From Haloferax profundi (GTDB taxonomy: Archaea; Halobacteriota; Halobacteria; Halobacteriales; Haloferacaceae), in NCBI RefSeq assembly GCF_001469865.1, contig NZ_LOPV01000429.1, forward strand, positions 1 through 52,983: a DNA stretch of 52,983 bases, read 5' to 3'. This document shows, in pieces, positions 46,343 through 52,983 of this stretch. A program made the translations under genes and the position numbers. Position 1 is the first letter of the stretch. Every line of letters starts with the position of its first letter. Under the pieces are notes generated by a model. The model searched no databases, had not been told where the DNA came from, and was given only the letters and a program-made list of their open reading frames with translations.

Positions 46343-49183
46343 TTAGTCAGTCGGTTCGGGTGACCCTGCTGGGGCCTCTCGCTTCCCCTGTTCTGCTTCG
46401 CGGCGGTTCTTCAGCGCGAGTGCGCCGAAGATAATTCCACCGAGGCCGCGCATCGCCAGGTCGACAGTGACCGTCGTGGGGACGGTCCCGACGAGTCCGA
46501 GTGCGCCGCCGAGGTCGAACACCGCGTTCAGTATCAGCATCGGTGCCATCAGCAGGAACGCGGCGACGGCGAAGAGGCCACGCTCGACGCGGGTCACGCG
46601 GCTGTAGAAGTAGCCGATGACTGTCACACCTAGCGCGATGACGCCGACGAGAACCCCGACGACGGGGATGACGACTTCGGGGATGAAGTACCCGATGTCG
46701 GCGATATCCGCGCCAGTGACGACTGCGGCCTGTTCACCACGGCCGCGGAGCAGGAGGATGCCGGGCGTGAGTGCGAACGCGAACGGGACGACAGCCTTGT
46801 TGAGTGACAGCGAGAACGCCTTGACCCCGGTCTGGAACGGGTCAGACCGGGCGATACCAGACGCGGCGTACGCTGCCACTGCCACCGGTGGTGTGATGTC
46901 TGCAATCACCCCGAAGTAGAGGATGAACAGGTGTGCCGCCAGAAGCGGGATGTCCGACGACTGCGCGATGGCCGGGCCGAGGAGGGAGACGAGGATGATG
47001 TACGTCACCGTCGTCGGCATCCCCATCCCGAGGATGATGGAGGCGATGGCCGTAAAGAGCAGGAGCAGGACGATAGACCCGCCGGCGACTGCTTTGATGA
47101 GTGCCGTCAGGTTCGGTCCGAGACCCGTCGCGCTGACGACGCCGGGGATGATACCCGCGGCGGCGACGGCGACGACGACTTCCGTCGAGGTTCGAGCACC
47201 AGAGTCCATCGACTTGCCGATGAACGTCACGTAGCGGAACGCGTTGACGTCCGACAGCGACGGCCGAGAGACGGCGGTTGCGATGCGGTCGGACGCGTCG
47301 TCCACTGCCTCGTCGAATTCGAGGAGTGGTGATTCGAGTGCCGGGCGAGCGAGCATCACGACGAGACTCACGAAGATGGCGATGATGCCAAGTTCACCGG
47401 CGGCAGCGAGGACGGCATCGACGATGCCGAGTGCTTCACCGCTACCGCCCGTGATGGCGTCGATGATGCCGACACCAGTTGTGGCGTACGCGGCGATTTG
47501 TGCGACGAAGAGTGCCGCGATGCCACCGACGAGTGGAATTCTGGTCCGCCCGTTGTACGCTGCGACCACCGAGAGGAGCGCCATGATGGCGATGAGCGTG
47601 AACCACGCGGACCGCGCGACGGTCAGACGCTCGACGAGGAGGTAGTACAGCAACAGGAGAATCGGGATGAGGTAGAACCACCCGCGTGCGAGGTGGAAGC
47701 GAAGGTCGACGACCTCAGAGCGGTCGAGGCCACCGATGTTGGCCCGAGTCGCTTCGAGGTGGACCATGACCCACACCCCGAAGAAGAACACGACGGCGGG
47801 AATCGCCGCCGCGATGATGATGTCCGAGAACGGGACGCCGATGAACTCGATCATCAGGAACGCTGCCGCGCCCATGACGGGCGGGAGAATCTGCCCGCCG
47901 GAGGACGCGGACGCCTCGACGGCACCTGCGAACTCAGAGCGGTAACCAGACCGCTTCATCAACGGGATGGTGAAGGCACCGGTCGTCACGGTGTTCGCAA
48001 TCGAGGACCCGGAGATGGTCCCCATGAACCCGGACGCGAGGATGGACGCCTTCGCCGGGCCACCTTTTCGGGTCCCCGTCGCGGCGTACGCGAGGTCGAT
48101 GAACCACTGGCCTGCGCCGGACATCTCCAGGAACGCCCCGAACAGGATGAAGATGTAGATGAACTGCACCGAGACGGTGACCGGGATGCCGAACACACCG
48201 TTTTCGGTGTTGTACCAGAGGTTCTGGATGATGTTCGCCCACGTCCCTTCGGGGATGGAGAGGACGCCGATGAGGGGCGTCGTCGGCGAGATGAGGAATC
48301 CGTACTTTGCGTAGACGATGAACGAGGCGACGATGAGCGTCAGGTAGAACCCGAGCGAGCGTCGGGTCGCTTCCAGCACCAAGAGGACGCCGACGACACC
48401 GAGGAAGAACGGGTACGACACGTCCGCGAGGGGGATACCGACGGCACTGATAATCTCGGCGACGAAGCCGAGTGGGCCGAGGTACTCCGCGACGGTCCGA
48501 CCCGCGTCGAGGCCGAAGATACGGAGTTGCTGAATCTCGGACCACTCCATGACCATGTAGGCGGCCGTCGCGGCGGCGAGCACCATGAAGAACACGTCGA
48601 CCGGTGTGATGCGCTCACGGTCCGGGTCGACGGCGAGCCAGCGGACGAACCGGCGAACACCGGCAGCGCCCCGGGTGAGTGGGCTGTCTTCACCGAGGCT
48701 CGACGCGAGCGATGGTACCACGCGCCCGAGACGTGCCGCGACGGCACCGTGTCCGGTCGTCGGCGGGAAGAGGATGAACGCCAAGATGAGCGCGAAGGCG
48801 ACGTGAATCGAGTTCACCTGCAGGAGTTGCAGTGAACCGAGCGAAACCTCTCCGACGAGAGGAAGCGTCGCGGAGAAGTCGAAGCCACGCGCCGCCAGCC
48901 ACACTTGGAACACCGAGAAGGAGATGGCGATGAAGGAGGTGACGACTGCGGCCCATCCGGCAATGGTCCGCTTGCGGTCGATGCCCTCCAGCATCTCCTG
49001 TGCCTCTTCTTCGGATATCTTTTCGTCTGTATCGGTCCCCTCACTGTCGTTCGGCGCCTCACCACCGTCGGTTCGAACCGGTGGCACGTCGCCGTCGTGT
49101 CCTCCCGTGCGGTCGGACTGAGGGGCATCACTGCTGTCGTTGGGGTCGTCGGGTCGACCCTCGTCGTGTGTTCTGTTCGTCAT
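46343..49183 (-). CDS. TRAP transporter permease, fused small and large subunits
   Basis: A 946-residue membrane protein of the TRAP-TAXI class in which the DctQ and DctM parts are fused. The first 85 residues are a charged acidic cytosolic tail. Many hydrophobic segments follow, with the DctM signatures GAFLEMSGAGQWFIDLAYA, ILASGFMGTISGSSIANTV, GQILPPVMGAAAFLMIEF and GMGMPTTVTYIILVSLLGPA. Transport is driven by an ion gradient and a periplasmic-type binding protein. The matching receptor and a DUF1850 gene are just upstream on the same strand. The substrate is unknown; organic acids or amino acids such as glutamate are common for TAXI systems. Confidence 0.93.
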   Translation of the reverse strand: MTNRTHDEGRPDDPNDSSDAPQSDRTGGHDGDVPPVRTDGGEAPNDSEGTDTDEKISEEEAQEMLEGIDRKRTIAGWAAVVTSFIAISFSVFQVWLAARGFDFSATLPLVGEVSLGSLQLLQVNSIHVAFALILAFILFPPTTGHGAVAARLGRVVPSLASSLGEDSPLTRGAAGVRRFVRWLAVDPDRERITPVDVFFMVLAAATAAYMVMEWSEIQQLRIFGLDAGRTVAEYLGPLGFVAEIISAVGIPLADVSYPFFLGVVGVLLVLEATRRSLGFYLTLIVASFIVYAKYGFLISPTTPLIGVLSIPEGTWANIIQNLWYNTENGVFGIPVTVSVQFIYIFILFGAFLEMSGAGQWFIDLAYAATGTRKGGPAKASILASGFMGTISGSSIANTVTTGAFTIPLMKRSGYRSEFAGAVEASASSGGQILPPVMGAAAFLMIEFIGVPFSDIIIAAAIPAVVFFFGVWVMVHLEATRANIGGLDRSEVVDLRFHLARGWFYLIPILLLLYYLLVERLTVARSAWFTLIAIMALLSVVAAYNGRTRIPLVGGIAALFVAQIAAYATTGVGIIDAITGGSGEALGIVDAVLAAAGELGIIAIFVSLVVMLARPALESPLLEFDEAVDDASDRIATAVSRPSLSDVNAFRYVTFIGKSMDSGARTSTEVVVAVAAAGIIPGVVSATGLGPNLTALIKAVAGGSIVLLLLFTAIASIILGMGMPTTVTYIILVSLLGPAIAQSSDIPLLAAHLFILYFGVIADITPPVAVAAYAASGIARSDPFQTGVKAFSLSLNKAVVPFAFALTPGILLLRGRGEQAAVVTGADIADIGYFIPEVVIPVVGVLVGVIALGVTVIGYFYSRVTRVERGLFAVAAFLLMAPMLILNAVFDLGGALGLVGTVPTTVTVDLAMRGLGGIIFGALALKNRREAEQGKREAPAGSPEPTD

Positions 49184-49186
49184 TGG

Positions 49187-49675
49187 TCAGTGGAGGGCAG
49201 CATCGAGGACCGACTGGTTCGTGACGTGAAGGCGAACCGAGCGCGCATCGGAGAGCGCGACGAGGTCGTACGTCTCGTCTCCGACGTGGAGTTTGTGGCC
49301 GGCGACGTGGCCGGGCTTGATGTACACTTCCTCCCAGCTTCCTTCTGGGTCGAAGACGTACGACCCATTTTCCTTGTGGACGTCAGCGTAGGCTGGAAGG
49401 CCCCACCCGTACGACTCGAACTCCATTCTCGTCATCTCGAGTTCACCGTTTCTTCGAACTGTGTACTCGTCGAGGACGCGCGTCTTCTCGACGCTGTGCA
49501 TATACTCGACGGACACGGTAGTATCTTCTTGAACTGGCGCTGTCAGTAGCGTCTCACCGGTCTCCGCATCTTCGACGACGAGCGCCTGCCCGCCAGGAAC
49601 GGCGGCACTCCCGCCGACAGCGAGTGCTAACACGGCGACTACGACGAGGAAACGTGTTCGGTTCGAATCGAGCAT
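49187..49675 (-). CDS. DUF1850 protein of a TRAP-TAXI operon
   Basis: A 162-residue protein with an N-terminal hydrophobic segment (about residues 9-27, signal or anchor). An outer-face domain follows with the DUF1850 pattern: VQEDTTVSVEYMHSVEKTRV, FESYGWGLPA and YIKPGHVAGHKLHVG. Genes of this family sit next to TRAP-TAXI transporters in many prokaryotes, and here it is between receptor and permease with a three-base gap to the permease. It is probably extracytoplasmic and helps the transporter; the mechanism is unknown. Confidence 0.87.
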   Translation of the reverse strand: MLDSNRTRFLVVVAVLALAVGGSAAVPGGQALVVEDAETGETLLTAPVQEDTTVSVEYMHSVEKTRVLDEYTVRRNGELEMTRMEFESYGWGLPAYADVHKENGSYVFDPEGSWEEVYIKPGHVAGHKLHVGDETYDLVALSDARSVRLHVTNQSVLDAALH

Positions 49676-49726
49676 CGAAAGGATTGGTCGGGTTGGTATA
49701 CTTCTGTTCTAGGGCGCCCTGGTGAG

Positions 49727-50770
49727 TTAGCCGAAGTAGGCCTGCGCACCGGGGTGCAGCTCGATGGACATGCCGTCTTGGGCACTCTCCGCCGAGATGA
49801 AGTCCGTCTTGATGGTCAGCTGGTCGACGTTGTCGAAGATTGCCGCAGTGACCGCCTCGACAGTCGCGTCGGACTGTTCGGCGTTGGTCGCAATCATCGC
49901 CTGGACCGAGACGGTCGGGGCGGGGTTCTCGAGGCCGTAGGTACCGGCTGGGACTTCGTCGTCCGCGTAGAACGGTGCGGCGCCCTTGACTGCCTCGCGG
50001 TCGTCACCTTCGACGGGCACGATGCGGACGTCTTCGGTCGCAGCGAGTTCTTCGATGGCACCGACTGGCCAGCCACCGACGACGAACGCAGCGTCGATGT
50101 CGCCGTTCTTCAGCTGGTCAGATGCCTGCGAGAAGCCGGTGTTCTGCTCGTTGTAGTCGGTGATACCGAGTGCTTCGAGAATCTGGTTCGCGTTGACCTG
50201 CGTCCCGGAGCCGAGGTCACCAGTGTTGATGGTCGCACCCGAGAGGTCGCCCGTCGTCTCGATTCCCGTGTCAGCGAGCGTGACGATGTGAATCGTCTCG
50301 GGGTAGAGCGTGGCGACACCACGGAGGTTCTCGACGGCGTTCCCTTGGAACGCCTCGATACCCTCACCGTTGCGGGCGAAGTACGCGACGTCGTTCTGAA
50401 TCAGTGCGAAGTCGGCGTCACCGCGTGCGAGGCTACCGACGTTCTCGACGGAGGCACCGGTCGACTGAACCTGAATGGTGAAGTCCGTGTCGGACTCGAT
50501 GACCGACTTGAACTCGTTCGAGAGTGGGAAGTAGGTCCCACCCGTGCCACCTGCGTGCCACGAGAGGCGGGCCGACCCACCGTTGCCGCCGTCGTCACCT
50601 TCGGTGGTGGTCTCTTCGGCTGCCGTCGTCTCTTCGGCCGCCGTCGTCTCCTCGCCACCTTCGGTAGTCGTCTCTTCGCCGTCGCCACCGCCGGTACACC
50701 CGGCGAGGCCAGCGAGACCAACTGCGCCTGTTGCAGCGATAAACTGTCTACGGTCGAGCTTCCGAGTCAT
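49727..50770 (-). CDS. TAXI family TRAP transporter solute-binding lipoprotein
   Basis: A 347-residue receptor. The N-terminus is a Tat signal with a lipobox (DRRQFIAATGAVGLAGLAGC), so it should be exported folded and anchored by lipid. A low-complexity linker of AAEETT repeats follows (about residues 30-60). The mature domain has TAXI features: WHAGGTGGTYFPLSNEFKSV, GSLARGDADFALIQNDVAYF, and DLGSGTQVNANQILEALGIT. I start at the ATG at 50770, directly before the twin-arginine region. It is first in the operon with DUF1850 and the permease. The promoter lies in the very A/T-rich DNA upstream. Confidence 0.93.
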   Translation of the reverse strand: MTRKLDRRQFIAATGAVGLAGLAGCTGGGDGEETTTEGGEETTAAEETTAAEETTTEGDDGGNGGSARLSWHAGGTGGTYFPLSNEFKSVIESDTDFTIQVQSTGASVENVGSLARGDADFALIQNDVAYFARNGEGIEAFQGNAVENLRGVATLYPETIHIVTLADTGIETTGDLSGATINTGDLGSGTQVNANQILEALGITDYNEQNTGFSQASDQLKNGDIDAAFVVGGWPVGAIEELAATEDVRIVPVEGDDREAVKGAAPFYADDEVPAGTYGLENPAPTVSVQAMIATNAEQSDATVEAVTAAIFDNVDQLTIKTDFISAESAQDGMSIELHPGAQAYFG

Positions 50771-50993
50771 ACAGTACCATTCGTATTTATCAATATAAAT
50801 CACTGTTCATGTCAGACTCCGAAATGTGTATATTTTCACACTATGAATTATAAATTATTATTATAAATCGGCGTTTTAATGTGGGCTACGTTACCGTAGA
50901 ACTATCACCTGTCGTTCGTGGGAAAATGTCGTTCGAGAAGTATTAACTATTCGGCAGTCTTCGTCAGGACGGCGAGCGGGGCGGTTCCCTCGT

Positions 50994-51016
50994 GTTCGAC
51001 TCGAAACGAAGGGGTT
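50994..51016 (+). other. ORB-like site, strong match
   Basis: Contains TTCGACTCGAAACGAAGGGG plus T; 19 of 22 positions agree with the origin ORB at 13310-13331 by hand alignment. It is 38 kb from the core origin. Confidence 0.6.
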
Positions 51017-51093
51017 CGGCGGTGTCTGTGCTCGTGGTATCGTCGAGTATGTGGGTGTTTATCACACTACTCGAATGAGGTGTGGTTCGGGAC

Positions 51094-51156
51094 GTTCGAC
51101 TCGAACGAAAACCCCCTGACTCCGGTCACTTTTCGACCCGAAAAGAGGGGGTTTCG
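51094..51156. other. Nested inverted repeats built from ORB-like sequence
   Basis: GTTCGACTCGAACGAAAACC (51094 on) is a variant ORB with CCCC in place of GGGG. Another variant lies at 51131-51152. Outer arms CGAAAACCCCCT (51106-51117) and AGGGGGTTTCG (51146-51156) enclose a perfect inner hairpin CTTTTCG-ACC-CGAAAAG (51129-51145). It begins directly after the stop of the zinc-finger gene on the minus strand, so it could also end that transcript. Confidence 0.55.
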
Positions 51157-51158
51157 CC

Positions 51159-51368
51159 TCAGTCGACGATTATCTCTGAGTCGGACGATTCCGACGACGC
51201 GTCGGACGCTTTCGGCGACATCTCGTCTTTGTACCGCGTAATCCAGTCGGCGAAACAGTTCGGACAGAGTCGTTGGTCGTCGACCGTCGAACGGTCGACC
51301 TGGAGGCGAACCGCCCGTGCGAGTGCGTCTTCGACCGGTTGCCCGCAACCGTCACATGGGTCGCTCAT
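51159..51368 (-). CDS. Small zinc-finger protein, unknown function
   Basis: A 69-residue protein with two cysteine pairs, CDGCGQPV near the start and LCPNCFADW in the middle, which should bind one zinc ion. The tail is acidic and Ser-rich (SPKASDASSESSDSEIIVD). Small zinc proteins of this layout are common in haloarchaea, usually with unknown roles. It lies between upp and the ORB-like cluster on the same strand as upp. Confidence 0.78.
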   Translation of the reverse strand: MSDPCDGCGQPVEDALARAVRLQVDRSTVDDQRLCPNCFADWITRYKDEMSPKASDASSESSDSEIIVD

Positions 51369-51461
51369 CTCCGACTCCCTCCGCGAGTACGAGTGTCGTC
51401 CATGATTCGGAGTGCGTGGGCGGTAACTTAGTCGTTACCCGCGTGCTTCGCGAGTGCGAGC

Positions 51462-52142
51462 CTAGGTGGTTCGAAACGCACGGTCACCGGCGTCGCCGAG
51501 GCCGGGGACGATGTACCCGTCGTCGTCGAGGTAGTCGTCGATAGCGACCGTCAGCAGGTCGACTTCGGGGAACTGCTCGCCGACGCGAAGGAGTCCGTCC
51601 GGGGCCGAGACGGCCGAGAGGACGAAGAGTTTCTCGGGGTCGACACCCGCGTTTTCGAGGACGTGGTCGAGGACGGCGCACATCGTCGACCCCGTCGCGA
51701 GCATCGGGTCGGCCACGATGACGGTGTCCGCTTCCGTGATTTCGGGGAGTTTCACGTAGTCGATGGTGATGGGGAAACTCCCTTCCTCGCTCATGCCTGC
51801 CTCTTCGTCGCGGCCTGCAGAGATGACACCCTGCTTCGCACGCGGGAAGGCCTTCAGGAGGCCCTCGACGAACGGCGTGGCGGCGCGGAGGACGTTGATG
51901 ATGACGACGTTGTCGAGGCCCTTTACACGCTCACCGGTGGTCTCTTCCAGTGGCGTCTGGATGGTGACGTATTCGGTCTCCATCGCGCCGTCGATAATCT
52001 CGTAGCCACAGATACGGCCGAGTTTGACGAGGCCTTTCCGGAAGGCAACCTGCGTCGTCTGGACGTCTCGGAGGCGCGAGAGCGTGTCCTTTGCCAGCGC
52101 GTGGGTGATGAGGTACGCGTCGTCTCGGTCTTCGATGGGCAT
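51462..52142 (-). CDS. upp: Uracil phosphoribosyltransferase
   Basis: A 226-residue Upp that converts uracil and PRPP to UMP in pyrimidine salvage. The PRPP loop is [20 protein letters not shown]. Also typical are [33 protein letters not shown], and the uracil-binding end [16 protein letters not shown]. The start ATG at 52142 is preceded by a TATA-like GCATTTATG (minus strand, 52172-52180). It lies upstream of the zinc-finger gene on the same strand, 93 bases apart. Confidence 0.95.
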   Translation of the reverse strand: MPIEDRDDAYLITHALAKDTLSRLRDVQTTQVAFRKGLVKLGRICGYEIIDGAMETEYVTIQTPLEETTGERVKGLDNVVIINVLRAATPFVEGLLKAFPRAKQGVISAGRDEEAGMSEEGSFPITIDYVKLPEITEADTVIVADPMLATGSTMCAVLDHVLENAGVDPEKLFVLSAVSAPDGLLRVGEQFPEVDLLTVAIDDYLDDDGYIVPGLGDAGDRAFRTT

Positions 52143-52355
52143 CTTACCGAATAAGCGGACCCCCGAAGGACATAAATGCGGCTATCGGCCGCCAGCGGCT
52201 CCCTGCGGGTAGTTCACGAATGGGGCGCGAGGGAGTCGCACGACGACGGATGCGAGTCGCGTTACGGACTCGTTACGTGGAGAGATACGGGTCGGCCGCA
52301 AACACCACCGAGTACACGTTCCCTACTGTGACACTCTGGACGAGGATATGCTGAG

Positions 52356-52363
52356 TATATCTT
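52356..52363 (+). promoter_or_regulatory. TATA box of the three-helix membrane protein
   Basis: TATATCTT, about 30 bases before the ATG at 52390. Confidence 0.55.
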
Positions 52364-52389
52364 TGTCGTCGTAGCGCGTAGTATGGGCT

Positions 52390-52719
52390 ATGTACCTGCG
52401 GAATCGCCACGGAAAGAGCGTCGACGCCGTTCCGTTCTTCGTCGTGGCCTCGCTCGCGTTCATGTTCGTCGTCTCGTTCGGGCCACTCTACGGGACGTTG
52501 TTCGGCCTCTCTATCGCGGCGGGCGTCGTCGGGTCACTCGTCGTCACCGCCGGGTGCAGTTGCGCCGCCTACTACCGTCTCGTCTGGACCGTGGACCCTG
52601 ACCTCCGTGGCGAGATTCCGGTGAGCGTTCGCTTGCGGAATCTGGGGTACGCCGCGTTGGCGCTCTTCTTCCTCCTCGTCTTGTTGCTACTCCCGGTCAT
52701 CCATCGGATGTACTACTGA
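52390..52719 (+). CDS. Small membrane protein, unknown function
   Basis: A 109-residue protein with three hydrophobic segments (about 17-33, 38-62 and 87-105), a basic N-tip (MYLRNRHGKS) and a polar loop VDPDLRGEIPVSVRLRN. Two adjacent cysteine residues are in the second segment (GCSCAAYY). I know of no family with a set role. The TATA box supports the start at 52390. It is divergent from upp. Confidence 0.75.
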   Translation: MYLRNRHGKSVDAVPFFVVASLAFMFVVSFGPLYGTLFGLSIAAGVVGSLVVTAGCSCAAYYRLVWTVDPDLRGEIPVSVRLRNLGYAALALFFLLVLLLLPVIHRMYY

Positions 52720-52779
52720 GACACGTCGGCGATGCCAGCGGTGTCTCGTCTCGTCGACGTGACTCGCATCGACGTGTTG

Positions 52780-52834
52780 TGTGAGTCGTGCACTTGTGAG
52801 AGCGGTCGTGCACCTGTGAGAACGGTCGTGCACC
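52780..52834. repeat. 20-base tandem repeat upstream of the last gene
   Basis: Two full adjacent copies (52795-52814 and 52815-52834) of TGTGAGARCGGTCGTGCACC differ at one base; a shortened copy (52780-52794) precedes them. The repeat ends about 20 bases before the TATA box of the gene at 52887, so it may be a regulator-binding array. The half-site GTGCAC is itself a palindrome. Confidence 0.7.
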
Positions 52835-52856
52835 GTGTTCGGTCACCTGACCGGGG

Positions 52857-52865
52857 ATTTAACAA
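52857..52865 (+). promoter_or_regulatory. TATA box of the truncated last gene
   Basis: ATTTAACAA is about 26 bases before the ATG at 52887; leaderless spacing. Confidence 0.55.
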
Positions 52866-52886
52866 TCGAGCCAACGAGCCGAATCT

Positions 52887-52983
52887 ATGGGTCTCGTTAG
52901 CACACTCAGAGACGTTCTCGTGGCCGCGAACCAGTCGGCAGACCGGTCGGGAACTGGCCGTGAATCGAACGGCGGGTACTGGT
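52887..52983 (+). CDS. Unknown protein, 3' end outside the window
   Basis: The first 32 codons of a gene cut by the window end. The product begins with a helix (MGLVSTLRDVLVAANQSADR) and a short polar part with GGYW. The promoter and codon use fit a real gene. The visible part is too short to assign a family; a zinc ribbon after GYW would be one possibility in haloarchaea, but it is not seen. Confidence 0.6.
   Translation, partial: MGLVSTLRDVLVAANQSADRSGTGRESNGGYW

Larger units (their letters stand above)
50771..51158. other. A/T-rich intergenic region with ORB-like sites
   Basis: A gap of 388 bases. Bases 50785-50880 are strongly A/T-rich (for example ATAAATTATTATTATAAAT, 50849-50867) and hold the receptor promoter (GATAAATACG-like box near 50785). 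Bases 50994-51156 hold three ORB-like sequences in one orientation. No convincing gene is seen. The combination resembles a small origin, but no initiator gene is adjacent. Confidence 0.55.

Noticed and set aside
52220-52354. Possible 44-codon gene before the membrane protein at 52390
   Set aside because: It overlaps the promoter of the next gene, has many Arg and Thr codons unlike neighbours, and has no TATA box at the right distance.

Overview
This window comes from a haloarchaeal main chromosome and most resembles Haloferax or a close relative. The evidence is high GC with strong G/C preference at third codon positions, very acidic proteins, many leaderless genes with a TATA-like box about 27 bases before the start, an archaeal tRNA-Gln without an encoded CCA, and archaeal replication proteins (Orc1/Cdc6, the small subunit of polymerase D, Hel308, Hef). 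The gene order around orc1 is the one I remember for the oriC1 neighbourhood of Haloferax volcanii. That placement is from memory, not from a search.

Layout. Bases 2-2814 hold the 3' part of hel308 overlapping cgi121 (KEOPS). Next comes tRNA-Gln with a duplicated 3' end and a pair of origin-box-like sites. Bases 3241-7426 carry purO, a metallophosphoesterase, tnaA and lysC. Bases 7612-10585 carry a GNAT-like protein, polD1 and sec11. Bases 10649-13839 are orc1 and the replication origin: five ORB elements in two orientations around an AT-rich stretch. To the right are the origin-associated genes oapA/arvA, oapB and oapC, then a 38-codon gene and hef. Genes on both sides of the origin mostly point away from it (orc1, polD1, lysC and tnaA leftward; oap genes and hef rightward), so they are read in the direction of fork movement.

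Bases 18962-25859 hold a small unknown gene, a broken universal stress protein, a zinc-ribbon protein, mdh, uvrC, a soluble chemotaxis-type transducer, a VIT/CCC1-like membrane protein and a small conserved gene. Bases 26024-36208 hold an ABC-2 exporter pair, the bacterial-type NAD-dependent ligase, a methionine/sulfur cluster (two metY paralogues around metX), a PiT phosphate permease and a 2Fe-2S ferredoxin. Bases 36298-45583 hold a membrane protein, pibD, hisI, glmM, hisA, hisB, an HTH membrane protein, an HTH-ACT regulator and several very small proteins. Bases 45666-52983 hold an IMPACT-family protein, a TRAP-TAXI transporter operon, a zinc-finger protein, upp, a membrane protein and the start of one more gene.

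The themes are replication and repair genes gathered around an origin (orc1, polD1, hef, uvrC, ligN, hel308) mixed with core metabolism. I saw no insertion sequence, prophage, CRISPR array, defence island or rRNA. The less ordinary signals are ORB-like sites outside the core origin (near 2.9, 8.1, 9.4, 42.0 and 51.0 kb), an ORB inside the probable orc1 leader, a tRNA 3'-end duplication, likely gene conversion between the metY copies, and several small genes of 38-59 residues. I found no clear candidate for an entirely new system. The best leads are the ORB-like cluster beside AT-rich DNA at 50.8-51.2 kb and the micro-protein genes.
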